This document shows, in pieces, positions 33,200 to 46,329 of a stretch of 64,000 nucleotides of DNA. Made by a program: the position numbers and the translations under genes. Source of the DNA: Diphasiastrum complanatum (Eukaryota > Streptophyta > Lycopodiopsida > Lycopodiales > Lycopodiaceae); assembly GCA_029204225.1 (NCBI GenBank), contig CM055103.1, forward strand, positions 47,922,458 to 47,986,457, written 5' to 3'. Every line of letters begins with the position of its first letter. Position 1 is the first letter of the stretch. The notes beneath the pieces were generated by a model. It was given only the letters and a program-made list of their open reading frames with translations, searched no databases and was not told the DNA's origin.

Positions 33200-34295
33200 A
33201 AACGTGGGGATGACCGGCAGCGAAAGCTCGAGGCTTTGAGCGTAGGCGTGTAGTAACGGAAACGCAACAGTTAGCAGCAGAAATATTCAAGTAGAATGAT
33301 TCATACAAATTGTGCAAATGAACAACGCAGTAGTGAGACAAAAATTGCACTCTGATTAATATCAACAATGAGTACAATGGCTTGAAGTAATAACTTCAGC
33401 TTGTTAAGCGTGATAATGATGACTACAGATAACTCTGATTGAAAAAGGAATTCAATTAACACTTACATAGCTTGATTCAGCTAGTATATATATTTACAAG
33501 TGTCGAGAGAAAAATATCTTATGCCTTTATTGCCATTTACTCCAGTTTTGCATATGTACAAAGTTGCTAACCGCCCTTAGGATATTTGTTTCTCCAGCTG
33601 TTTTAGGATTGATGATAAGTTGGCGACGTCGGTCTGCCAATGTAGCAAAAACGCGAAAAATCCAAAAAACCCGAAGGTGCCCTTAGAGTGAGGGTATGCA
33701 GATCCTAAAGGTGCCCTTAGACTTAAGGTGTGATATCTTGAGCACATTGTATGACATGAGAAACATAACCTCCAAGTTACTATTAACAAAAAAAAAATTC
33801 TTCTCTCTCATGATGGCGCCCTTCGACTGAAGGCAGCGAAGAAGGCGAAAAAGCCGAAAAAGCCGAAGGTGCCTTAGACTGAAGGCAGCGAAAAAGCCGA
33901 AGGCGCCTTAGACTAAAGGCAGCGAAAAAACCGAAAAAGCCGAAGGTGCCTTAAAACTAAGGGAGGATTTTGTGTGTGTGTGTGTGAGGATTTTTTTTTG
34001 TGTGTGTGTGTGTGTGTGTTGTTAGATTTCTTATACTCAGCCTTAAACAAATCGTTCAAGTAGTGAGCATCCTGAAAACCGAAGGCCGACTACATGTTTT
34101 CAGACCTTGACATTTTTCCCCCTTTGAGATTTTTTGCCTTAACCATTTTTTTAGGCACCTTCGCCTTTTTCGCCCCTTCGCGAAAAATACGACCAAGTGG
34201 CCAGAATGCCTTAGAAACTATTTTAAGGCACCTTCGCCTTTTTTGCCTTTTTCGTCCCTTCGTGAAAAATAAAAAAATGCGACAAAGTGGCCAGA
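33200..34295. other. No gene; inverted 'gccgaaggtgcctta' minisatellite and GT runs
   Basis: 33820-33965 is a minisatellite of about 40 bp ('aaggcagcgaaaaagccgaaggtgcctta'). Its reverse complement ('ttaaggcaccttcgcctttttcg') appears at 34135-34265, so the segment could fold back on itself. GT runs lie at 33970-34018. Nothing coding is seen. Confidence 0.7.
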
Positions 34296-34420
34296 ATGAC
34301 ACACACACACACATCAACACACACACACACACACACACACAAGACAACACAAACCATCACAAACACACATCACCATCTTTCACACACACACACACACACA
34401 CAAATCACAGCACACACACA
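34296..34420. repeat. (CA)n-rich microsatellite cluster
   Basis: Several ACACAC runs (34301-34340, 34382-34402, 34410-34420) interrupted by 'aaccatcac'. They immediately precede the CT tract at the 5' edge of the LINE. Confidence 0.9.
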
Positions 34421-34448
34421 CCCTCTCTCAACCTTTGTCTCTCCCTCA

Positions 34449-34451
<3 letters not shown>

Positions 34452-34498
<47 letters not shown>
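34452..34498. repeat. (CT)n tract at the 5' edge of the LINE
   Basis: 47 bp of CT directly before the first LINE sequence. Together with the 93-bp CT tract at the 3' edge, the LINE is bracketed by the same simple repeat in the same orientation. Confidence 0.95.
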
Positions 34499-36981
<2,483 letters not shown>

Positions 36982-36984
36982 GGT

Positions 36985-38520
36985 CTGGTATCGCTAATAC
37001 CCGCTCGCGCCCACATGCCCAAAAACAATTAAAATTAATTCCCCCCCCCCCCCCCCTCGGGAATTAATTATGAGGGGGTGGACCACGAATGCCTGCCCCC
37101 TCTGGTTAAAAAAAATGGAAACGGTGCCAAAACAATTTGCAAAAAACTACCCATGCCTCCCACAACTGAGATGCCACATAATCGGGCTTGAAAAAGCAAA
37201 AAAATTGTAATTTTGACAAGCAAACTCTCCCTCGCACTCTCGCAATCTCTCTCTCTCTGGCAAGAAGAGCAAGCATCTCTGTCAGGCATATCCTTGATAT
37301 GCTTTATTGCTTTCTCGTGCGAACTAGTCTCCAGACGAGAACAAACTTTTGTACGAGCTTTATTCAGATGTGGTTTAGGGTTTAGGGTTTAAGTGTGATG
37401 AAATCCACTTTTTTGATTTATACTACCACATAGTCTTGGCGGATATTAGCTTGTGTTCAGATCCATCTCTAGCTAGGTATGTTATTTCATATTTACCTCT
37501 CAGAATGCAATGCAGTGAAGAGTGCAATTTGTTTCAGAATGACAAGCTCTAAAGACCACAGGTTTCTGGGAGAAATGAATGCTCACCAAAAGAGTGACAA
37601 GCTCTGAAGACCACAAGTTCGTCTTCAGAAGTGGATGTGGTTACCAGTTTCAGTAGCGTAGATCTTACTACAATACGTCCAATATAAACTGTGTATTACC
37701 TTATCACTAACCTTTACTGCAGAGTAGGGGCTAAAACTCCGTCTTAAGTTTGGAATTCAAGCAATCTGTGGGAAAAGTCTCCCAGCAGCCCATTTGGAAT
37801 GGATGTATCCCATGGCTGTTTAGACTTAACCTGCTGATGTTTTGTTTTCTAGGTGCGAAAACGGGTGTCCTATCTTTGGCACAACTACGTAGACTGCAGG
37901 CAGGATCAAGCTCAAGACCAAAAGATTTTTGGGTGAAGTGAATGCTCAGCAGAAGAGTTACAAGCTCTCAAGACCACAAGTTTTTGGGAGACATGAATGC
38001 TCACTACTATACGTACAATACAGATCTATGTAAGGATGCGCTCCAACCGATATGAAACATGTGAATATTGTATCAACTTCAACTGCAAAAATATAGAAAG
38101 CCGACATTCTAAGGGATTTTTCCTTCCGCCAAATGTTTCTGTACATCCTACAAAACTCCTTGTGTATGAAAGACAATGCCTTAGCTATCACAATAAGCAG
38201 AAAACTCTCTCTAGCCCTCTAATTGTTTTAAAGCACAAGCATAAGAAATCGCTTTGCAATCTAATATTGCGTGACCTAATTGCGGTTCTCTCCCATCGAA
38301 GGGCCATTTTGACCAAACTATGCCCGAATCGAGCAAGGCCAAGTCCGTTGGGACCGTATCGGGTTCACGAACCTGCGGACTGTATTCCTGGACCATTTTG
38401 GTCCATGAATCATGATCTCTACACAAGTTTGAATGTATGCTACACAAGGGCTGCTTTGATATTGCATCTGCGGATTGTGCTTTGATCATGCTGTTTTTGT
38501 GCAACTGCAAACTAAATTTG
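36985..38520. repeat. Composite unit B: left flank plus inverted partial array copy
   Basis: 37008-37230 matches 24748-24985 directly, including poly-C at 37041-37056. 37228-37560 is the reverse complement of 29761-30083. 37540-37640 and 37920-38000 carry reverse complements of the 65-bp subrepeat. 38260-38510 is the reverse complement of the GC-rich core and CCCTAAA-side of the 1.36-kb unit ('gggttcacgaacctgcggactgtattcctggacc'), ending 'gcaactgcaaactaaatttgaca', which mirrors 25352-25376. In unit B the block therefore reads opposite to unit A. Confidence 0.82.
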
Positions 38521-40230
38521 ACACAAAAAAGGATGTGAAATGGTTAAACATGAAGCAGATGAGGTTAGAGACATGAAGATGTGCTAGTGTAAAACAATAA
38601 GTGCAGCATATATAACTTCCATACTACGTCCGCTCTCGCTCTCTCTCTCTCTCTCTCATCTTGCACAGAGCAAACCATTTCTAACTAACCATTCATCTTG
38701 CACAGAGCAAACCATTTCTAACTAACCATTCAAGTTGCACAGAGCAAACCATTTGAACCAAACCATGATACGGTAGCCATGACACCAATAAACTGTAAAA
38801 AATATATACATATCATATGCTGCCAAAGTACATGATGTTGTATGTGTATCAATATCTACATGTCCAAACTAAACAAATCATCCCTCTGCGTGCCAGACGC
38901 ATCTACAAGGGTGTACTCTGGCTTGGAGTCTATGCCTAGAGGCATCTGAGACTCCTCCAAGTCTGGGCCAACGCCCGCCAATAGACTCCTGGAAAAGTCA
39001 TCGGTGCATGGCCTCTTTGGAGGTCTGCCTCTGGGTCTGCCGGCAGGAACCCTCTGTGGTACACTCCTGCCTGGGGGTCTGCCTCTACCACAGGGGACAC
39101 TCTGGGAACTGCCAGCCTGTGATGCCCTGCATGTGTCTCTGAGCTGCAGCCTCTGCCTCCCTCGCAGCCTTTGCCCAACCATCATCATCAAGGGTCTCTG
39201 TAGCGGCAGTAGTGGGTAGGGCACGACAACCATCCCCTGCGATGTCGATTGTCTCCTCTGAATCATATGAGTGGTCATCATCAGAGGAGGGCAATGGCAC
39301 GTCAGTAGGGAGGGGGACAATCTCCTCGGCATCAGGATTATCCTCAGGATCACCCTGTAGTGCACGGCGAGCAGCCTCGTCTGCATCAGCCTCTAGCTCA
39401 GACTCTGGATCAGCCGCAGGAACCATGCAGTCATCCGGATTGTTGACCTACACAAGTCGATCATTCGTGAGAATAGCCACGACAACTTGAGGGCAAGTAT
39501 GTGGGCTACGCTGTGAACTAGCCGGTGAAACTTCTGCCATCGCCGCGCCCACAAGCACTTAATAGGCGACCTGTGGAACATACCATGTGGAGGCAAGCAT
39601 TGCTGTAGCAACAACACATTATAGAGTGCGAATGGAAAGAAAGTTCGTGAGACGGAAGGAGGTATACCTAGCCGTGTCCAGATCGGAACGCGCGAGAGAC
39701 TCGCCTATGCGGTCCATGAAGTCGTATATGAGGCCCATCGTGCACCCCTCACGATCAACAAGCCTCAGAACAGACATGGGGCGCATGACATCCATGAGCT
39801 GCTGCATATCAACCCAGAAGGGCTCCATGAAGAGGATCTCGTGGAATGCCAAGCCCTCTGGGGTCTAGGACAGGTCCATGGCCGTGAACTCTGCCGAAGT
39901 GGCCGTGCGCCGCAACTCCCCCTTCAATCGGTGGAGCCGCTCGAGCATTTAGAACTGGTAGGCGAAGCGCGTGGGAGCCGGTTTCTTCAGATCCAACCTG
40001 CATTGCAAAACAAAATAAGACCTACACACCAAAACGCATTCGCAACCCTAAACCCTAAACCCTAGAATTATTGTCGTGTGCAACGGAACTGTAAATGAGC
40101 TTAAACATAACTAGTCTCTTACCTGCTGAATGTGCGGAAAAGGGCAGTGGTGCGGCGCTTGCGTGTGATGAAGTCCACAACCGCAAGTGCCCTTCGGAGA
40201 AGTTCACTGACCCAAGGCAGACGCCCAATG
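38521..40230 (-). pseudogene. hAT-B: second copy of the hAT transposase, more deleted
   Basis: Closely matches hAT-A in the same orientation. Kept parts: 39619-40003, which retains text lost from hAT-A (KKPAPTRFAYQF, then EILFMEPFWVDMQQLMDVMR and VLRLVDREGCTMGL), part of the next exon (about 40120-40230), and the C-terminal exon 38856-39450. The dimerisation exons are deleted (junction near 39495). The C-terminus shows two AT-hook-like segments, CGRGRPPGR and GRPRGRPPKRP (39005-39095 minus), in a frame shifted from the acidic part, and ends RDDLFSLDM at 38856. At 40230 it is cut off by the plus-strand hAT-C. Confidence 0.82.
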
Positions 40231-43058
40231 GAATGAAGTTGCCCTACCTTCGCTACTGGTTTTGCTGCCTTGCCTCACCGATTCTGAGCCCTTCAGAAGG
40301 GCATTCCGCCTTGCACAGTCTGTCAGCCCTGGCTGGAGAGTCCCTGGTTCGGAGGTTGTCCGCACACACATGCTGAGAGATAGGGTTGAGTCCTTGTCTA
40401 GAGAGATGGAGCCTCTACGCCGCCACAAAGCCACATATGGATGTAGCATCATGTCCGATGGCCACTCTACATTGTGCTCTGCATGGCTGACAGCGAGGGG
40501 TCGACACTTGGACTTGTATATGAGCCCATGGACCGGATTGGACAGTTCTTGCAGTTGCCCATCTTGCAACCAGAGAGGTAAGCAGTATAGTAATGTAATT
40601 GGCCTTTATCTTTTTAGTAATTGCTAGTTTGTTTTTCTGTCAGTGTTAAGTTTTTTCATAATGCCCTAAACCACATGCCTCTCACCTGCAGGATGACAGA
40701 GCTGAAGTTCATATGGGAGACGCGATGGAACTACTTCCACAGGAGTATCCACAGCGTTGCACACATGCTGCATCCCCTCTTCCTCTCTCCGACACAAATC
40801 GCAGACATGGAGCTCGAGGCCGATTGGCTTCAGTACATTCATAGGGTGGGTCCACACATAGGTTTGGATCCTATCAGGCTCATGGAGGAGCTCATTGCAT
40901 TTCGTTTCGGCATGGGCACGTTCGGCCACCCGGCTGCTCAAGATCCAGAGAGGAGACAGCTTCCCATTACCTGGTGGACCATGTTCGGTAGCACCTATCC
41001 ATCCATACAGCGTCTTGCACTGCGTGTCCTTTCTCAAGTATGCATCTCATTTCATCCTCCATTGCTGTGTTTCGTTGACCTTCCACCCGTGCACATGTGC
41101 TGAAGCATTTCATTGCACGTACCACAGGACTGCGCTGCCTCCGTGTGTGAGCGTAATTGGAGCACATGGGCACTGATTCACACGAGGAGAAGAAACCGGT
41201 TGTCAGTGAGTCAGTTGGAGCGGTTGGTGTTCTGTAGCACCAACGCACGTCTCGCCAGGAGACTTCCGACCATTACGAGCGCATTGCAGGTGATTAGCTA
41301 TTCTCCCATAGCATGTTGGTTGACTCCTAGTACGTTGGTTTCATTTCTTCATAAAGTTGTCTCTCTGACATGCAAATTTTAAACCTTGCAAACAAAGATA
41401 TCTGATTTGGAGCGCCAGGTTGACTTGCCTACGGACAGCACCCATCCCATGCCTACAGATGACCTGGGCACACAGTTGATGGCAGAGAGAGAGAGGGAGC
41501 TTGCCGAGATGAGAGAGAGAGAGAGCTTGGGCTTGAGCACAGAGAGCCCCCATTGTATGAGGCAGATGAGCCAGTGTCAGAGGATGAGCATGATGAGGAT
41601 GAGCCCATTCAGGTTGTGTTTGCCAGATCAGAGAGGGATGAGGCAGATGATACAGGTGCAGGGCACACGCCACGAGCAGGGGTCACAGGTGCATCACGTG
41701 GCAGAGGTGGGACACATGGCACAGGTTATACCGGGAGACAGACACAGCACACAGGGGGCAGTGGCATACCTACCTATGCCGACATGATGGAGGAGGCTCT
41801 TGATAGAGGGCAGAGTGATTTAGATGCCGGTCCGGCAGATGTTTGGATGCGTGCAGTACAGAGTCATGGCCGTTACTATGACAGCACACCAGAGGAGGCA
41901 CCAGATGACTTTGATTGCACAGATTGGGAGGCCATGCAGTCTACAGGGTGCACATGATGAGGCACGGGGATGAGGCTCGGGTTGATTCAAGGGTTGGTGC
42001 ACAGGATGATTCAGAGGTTGGTGCACAGGATGATTTAGAGGCTGGTGCACAGGATGAGTCCCAGAGTCCAGAGCATTTGTATTCAGATGCCCAGCTGGAC
42101 GACTTGGTTGCCACATTGGATTCAGAGGCCCAGCAGATGCCGAGTGTCAGGGCACCCCCTTCATCTCTTGCCAGCATGCCATACACAGAGTCCCAGCCAG
42201 AGCAGCCGCATGAGGTGCCTACAGTTCCTCCTCAAAGGGTGTATGTGCGTCGCACAGCTCCTCCAGTGCCACCGATGCCATTCAGGCCTGTAGCCCCTCC
42301 ATCGTCGTCCACTTCTGTAGCACCAGGTCTCCATGGCAGGCCACCATCTGTGCCCAGGTTTTCTCTCGCAACGCCCACATCCACAATGGCTCCTCCAGCT
42401 ACTCCTCCAGTGGCAGCACCCACTCCACATCCTCATCCTTTGGCAGCACCCACTCCACTGGCTCCCCCTTTGGCAGCACCCAGGATGTACCAGTACCGGC
42501 CACCGCATCGCCCAGTACATATCGCCGTTGTACTCACCTCCTGCACAGCCAGTTCCTCCACCTGCAGCAGCCCCACGGGCACACACTCCACGAGCTCATC
42601 CTCCTCGCTCAGATGCACAGGGAGTTCCCTCTTTTGCTTCCCTATCCCAGCCAGCCTCAGCTTGGGCCAAGCCTAGCCAGCCAGGTGATTTGCATGGGGG
42701 TGACGAGGCATTGACAGCTCCTCTTGTCCGCAAGAGACCAAGAAGGCCCAAGGGTACACCGAACAAGAAAGGCAAGGCACAGAAACTGCCAGGGAGGAGA
42801 GGACGACCACGCAGGGCTCCAGGTACAGGTAGAGGTGCAGTATCACAGCCAGTTGGAGCAGGTGTTGTTGGTTTGGCCAACAACACCTGCTTGGGGGCTG
42901 ATGCGGAGGCAGACTGGGATGATGCTAGTGACGACTCCTCCTCCTTGGACACACAGCCCATGCCAGTTCCAGACAGGCAGAGATATCGGCTGCGAGAGTC
43001 AGCTCGGGGCCCTGAGTTGTCTCCAGAGCATTCGTCTGAGTCAGAGCCAGAGCATTGA
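40231..43058 (+). pseudogene. hAT-C: plus-strand hAT transposase with a long proline-rich, AT-hook tail
   Basis: Exon-like blocks on the plus strand: 40262-40580 (GWRVPGSEVVRTHMLRDRV, then YGCSIMSDGHSTL, the DUF659 segment with the first likely catalytic Asp), 40693-41037 (WNYFHRSIHSVAHMLHPLF, HPAAQDPERRQLPITWWTMF, SIQRLALRVLSQ) and 41129-41288 (dimerisation CERNWSTWALIHTRRRNRLS). After this comes a tail of about 550 codons to the stop at 43056-43058. It is acidic near 41560, then Pro/Ala-rich (PPVPPMPFRPVAPPSSS; PTPHPHPLAAPTPLAPPLAA), then basic with AT-hook-like RKRPRRPKGTPNKKGK and GRRGRPRRAPG (about 42730-42815), then acidic again. The block holding TDNASNC is deleted between the first two exons, and frameshifts occur in the tail. 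It is related to hAT-A/B but clearly distinct (CERNW against CEQN*). Confidence 0.82.
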
Positions 43059-43583
43059 TTGTGGCTCTATTGTTTTAGTTTCGGTAGTTTGTCTCTAGCA
43101 GACGGTCTACCATTGTACTCAGATGATTTCACATTATATACAGTGTTTGGCCTACATTATTTGCTGCACATTGTGCGTATGTCACTCTATACATGTGATG
43201 CTGTATTTTCAATTTTATGTCAAATTCTATGTGCGTGTGTGATTCCTATTTTCATTAAATTTCGTTTGAAGTGAATGCTAGCTTCACATATATGCACCTA
43301 CATCATGAGCACAGCAATCACCCCTACACCCCAAACAACATTTCATAAACACATGTAATACATCTGCATTTAAAAAAATTACAGAGATTGCATCTTACAT
43401 GACCAGGCTCGCGTTGCACAAAAAACAACTATGTATATGTTCAACCGTTGTATCAAGATAACATCACATATACTGTCATTTTTTTAAGCAGCCATCTAGT
43501 TATTTGCTGCACCATAAACTGCCGAAAACTACATAGCAACAGTCCGCCACATACGGCTGGACCTTATCTATTCTAAACATCCC
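43059..43583. other. Spacer between hAT-C and the convergent small ORF
   Basis: No coding sequence seen. 'ttcattaaatttcgtttgaagtg' (43250-43272) may serve as the 3' end of hAT-C. Confidence 0.5.
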
Positions 43584-43949
43584 TCACTGATCCTCCACCG
43601 ACTCCTCGCCCTCGTCTGGTGCATTGTTTTGTCGCTCTTGCTCTGCCTCCCGGTTAGCACGAGCTGCCTCCTGGTTAGCCCGACGTCTGGCCGCCCTTTC
43701 CTTGACCATGATGAGCTGCCGTCGTGTGAAATTCATTCCGATCTGCTCATCCAGATCCAGCTCGACAGCGGGGACAGGATCCACAGCGGGGGCGGGTGGC
43801 TCCGGTTCCGGATTTCTCTGTCGAGTCTGTCGCAGCATCTCTCGGATATCTACCTCTTGCTTCCGATGTCTCTCGTTGTGCCTTCGGATATCTTCCTCAA
43901 GCTTCCTCCTGGCTTCGCCCTCGGGCTTCGGTGGTATGCGCTCTGCCAT
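43584..43949 (-). CDS. Small coiled-coil protein ORF convergent with hAT-C
   Basis: 121 residues from ATG 43949: MAERIPPKPEGEARRKLEED, then RHNERHRKQEVDIREMLRQT, ending GEESVEDQ. It is very rich in Glu, Arg and Gln with few hydrophobics, giving a probable single long helix or coiled coil. A proline-rich hinge (PEPEPPAPAVDPVPAVELDL) sits in the middle, followed by MNFTRRQLIMVKERAARRRA and a basic-acidic tail. I do not recognise a family. The earlier in-frame ATG (43991) adds 14 residues of repeat-like sequence (the leader has three near-copies of 'ggtgctgtgagag'), so I prefer 43949. GATAAATAGG on the minus strand (near 44137) could be its TATA element. It faces the transposase tail-to-tail at 525 bp, so it may be a second ORF of the same element. 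Confidence 0.5.
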   Translation of the reverse strand: MAERIPPKPEGEARRKLEEDIRRHNERHRKQEVDIREMLRQTRQRNPEPEPPAPAVDPVPAVELDLDEQIGMNFTRRQLIMVKERAARRRANQEAARANREAEQERQNNAPDEGEESVEDQ

Positions 43950-44169
43950 CTCGATCGACCTTCTCCTCACAGCACCCTGGTCCTTGAACACCCTCTCACA
44001 GCACCCTGGCTCTCAAACAGCCTCTCACAGCCTGTCACCGGCTCTCGCTTGCTCTCTCACTGTCTATCACTAGCTCTCTCACAGCCTCTGAAAATGCCGA
44101 CCACAATGGCATTGTGAGTGCCTATTTATCCCCACAGCCTGATCGGCCATGTGGATCCCCATCATCCAT

Positions 44170-44350
44170 CCATATGCCTCTGCACCTGCCCCCATGTGAT
44201 GCTCCCCCCCCTGTGTTGGTCTCCCATTGGCCCCATGGTCTGCTCACCCACAGTGCCCATGTGCCTCTGTACCTGCCCCCATGTGATGATCCCCCCCTGT
44301 GTTGGTCTCCCATTGGCCCCATGGTCTGCTCACCCACAGTGCCCATGTGC
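44170..44350. repeat. Two tandem copies of a 90-bp repeat
   Basis: 'tgtgttggtctcccattggccccatggtctgctcacccacagtgcccatgtgcctct' with the preceding 'acctgcccccatgtgatg' occurs twice (about 44185-44270 and 44274-44352). Open frames here come from the repeat. Confidence 0.9.
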
Positions 44351-44495
44351 CACTACACCAGTCCCCTGCACCATGTATTGTACCCTCTTTTCTTACACCC
44401 AGTACCCCTTTTTTTCCATTTTTTTGTCCTTTTTTGGTAAGTAATAGGCAAAAAAAAATTATTAAATATATTAAAATATATATATATATTAAAAA

Positions 44496-44595
44496 TGGTA
44501 CCGCCCTGGTACCGCGGATCCCAAGGCGGTACCGTACCGACGGTACCACTGATATGGTACCGGTGGTACCATACCAGCGGTACCAGGGGGTACTA
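44496..44595. repeat. GGTACC palindrome cluster
   Basis: About nine GGTAC/GTACC words in 100 bp ('ggcggtaccgtaccgacggtacc', 'atggtaccggtggtacc'), flanked by AT runs on both sides (44462-44486 and 44599-44635). It is similar in style to the AACCGT clusters at 25 and 30.1 kb. It could form several alternative hairpins. Confidence 0.85.

Positions 44596-44598
<3 letters not shown>

Positions 44599-44635
<37 letters not shown>
44599..44635. repeat. (TA)n microsatellite
   Basis: About 18 TA units ending in TTTTGAGAGAGAGAG. Confidence 0.95.
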
Positions 44636-44638
<3 letters not shown>

Positions 44639-44659
44639 TGAGAGAGAGAGTGATCAAAA

Positions 44660-44947
44660 CCTATGTCACACCTACTCCCCCCCCCATGTTACACCTACAC
44701 TCTCCCTCACTCATCACTCTCCTCTCTTTCTCTCCCTATGTCACGCCTACTCCCCCCCTATGTCACACCTACTCTCTCTCACTCACCACTCCCTCTATTT
44801 CTCTCCCTATGTCTTGCCTACTCCTTGTATGTCATGCCTACTCTCTCTCTCTCTCTCTCTCCCAGGGAGGGCGCACAAGGAGAGTGCAGGGAGGGCGCAT
44901 GGAGGATGCGGAGGCTTGCAAGGGAGGGGGCGTAGGGAGGGCGCGCG

Positions 44948-44998
<51 letters not shown>

Positions 44999-45076
44999 CA
45001 CCACGCGCACACACACACACCATCGGCCGCAGGCCACCGGCGGGCACACTTCGCTGATATAGTTAAACTATTTTAG

Positions 45077-45147
<71 letters not shown>

Positions 45148-45265
45148 ATACACTAGTGTAGAGAGGGCGCGCCCTCCCTATGCGCACTAGGCAGTGGTGC
45201 GCGCCCTCCCTACGTGCACTAGGCAGGGAGGGCACGTGCCCTTCCTGCGCGTACCTTCTCTGCCT
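44660..45265. repeat. Minisatellite, CT tracts and GC-rich palindromes
   Basis: 'tatgtcac.cctactc' recurs about six times (44661-44845). CT tracts are at 44846-44868, 44951-44996 and 45081-45142. 'gggagggcgc' units and the palindromes GAGGGCGCGCCCTC (45162-45175) and GGAGGGCACGTGCCCTTCC (about 45226-45244) recur between and after them, along with 'tgcgcactaggcag'. Apparent open frames are compositional. Confidence 0.85.
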
Positions 45266-46320
45266 GGTGCGTCCAAGCTCTATGCTTGACAAACTCAAAT
45301 ACCTTGCCCATATCACATCCGATCATGTCACTAATATTGATAATGATAAGGTTCATAAGGTGCATGAATGGCCATGACCGTAAACAATTCGTGATGCGAA
45401 ATCATTCCTTGGCTTCACAAAAAATTTTCACAAATTCATTTGGACCATGAAAAAATAGCATTGCCCTTAACGTTTTTAAGGGGGTGAAGAAAAATTGTAT
45501 GTGCAAAAAGAGCTCACCAGTAATTTGGACTGTTGAAATGAATTAGAGTCTTGAGACTCTCAAGCATTGTGTTTCTATGACTCCAATTTTACAAATAGTC
45601 GATCCTAATAGGCCTTTGTTGGTAGAAATGGATGCTAGCAACTATGCTTAGAAACCGGTCCTTTATTAGGACAGAACTCCAGAGTCCAATTGCATTTGAA
45701 AGCAAGAAGCTAGATCCTGTTGAGTGTAGGTATTCCACCTATGAGAAGGAACTTTTTGCAGTCATTCACGCGTTAAAAATCTGGGGGCATTATTTGTATG
45801 GTGCCAAGTTTATGGTGATGACTGATCACTAGTCCCTTAAGTACATATGTGGTGTCGTTGACCTTATAGGTTGTTAATGCCAGATGGTTGGAACTCATTC
45901 AAGAGTTCGAGTTTGACATTAATTATTGTATAGGTACGTTGAATTGTGTTGTCGATGGCTTGAGTCAGATTGGAGAGATTAATCAATTATTCTTTTTTGA
46001 GATTCAATCTAAGTTGTAATAGGGACTTTGTCGGATGATGGGTACTTTGGTCACATTTGTCTAGATGTCTTGGTGTGAAATTCTACATCTAGTGAAGACC
46101 TTGGGATGCAAAATCCCAACCGAAATGATACGATAGTAAATGAATGTTCCATAAGAAAAGCTATGTTCTTAAAAGATAAAGGTATGTGTTTGCCGGATAG
46201 GGAGGACCTTAGGTTTACTAGAATCGAGCAAATTGCAATGCAACTCTCTCAAATAGATTTGAGGATGAAGGTTATCAGATCCAGGATTCTAACTAGATGG
46301 CTTTGTGACAGAGTCTAGGC
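45266..46320 (+). pseudogene. Gypsy3: decayed RT-end and RNase H fragment
   Basis: With several stops and shifts, the plus strand reads LDKLKYLAHITSDHVTNIDN (RT connection), then TPILQIVDPNRPLLVEMDAS, then SPIAFESKKLDPVECRYSTY and EKELFAVIHALKIWGHYLYG with VMTDH (RNase H, about 45650-45830). Next comes a linker resembling the text before integrase (MFLKDKGMCLPDREDLRF, 46165-46225). It resembles Gypsy1 RNase H closely enough to be the same broad lineage. No LTRs are seen next to it. Confidence 0.8.
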
Positions 46321-46329
46321 ATGTGATTG

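Noticed and set aside
32787-33377. 196-codon open frame with a run of Glu-Arg repeats on the minus strand
   Set aside because: The Glu-Arg part is the translation of the CT microsatellite, and the rest is in a different frame from the recognised hAT exon (SMFLHNIDASEAG...) it overlaps.
42161-42586. Gly/Arg/Cys-rich open frames antisense to the hAT-C tail
   Set aside because: They are shadows of the Pro/Ala-rich coding sequence on the plus strand.
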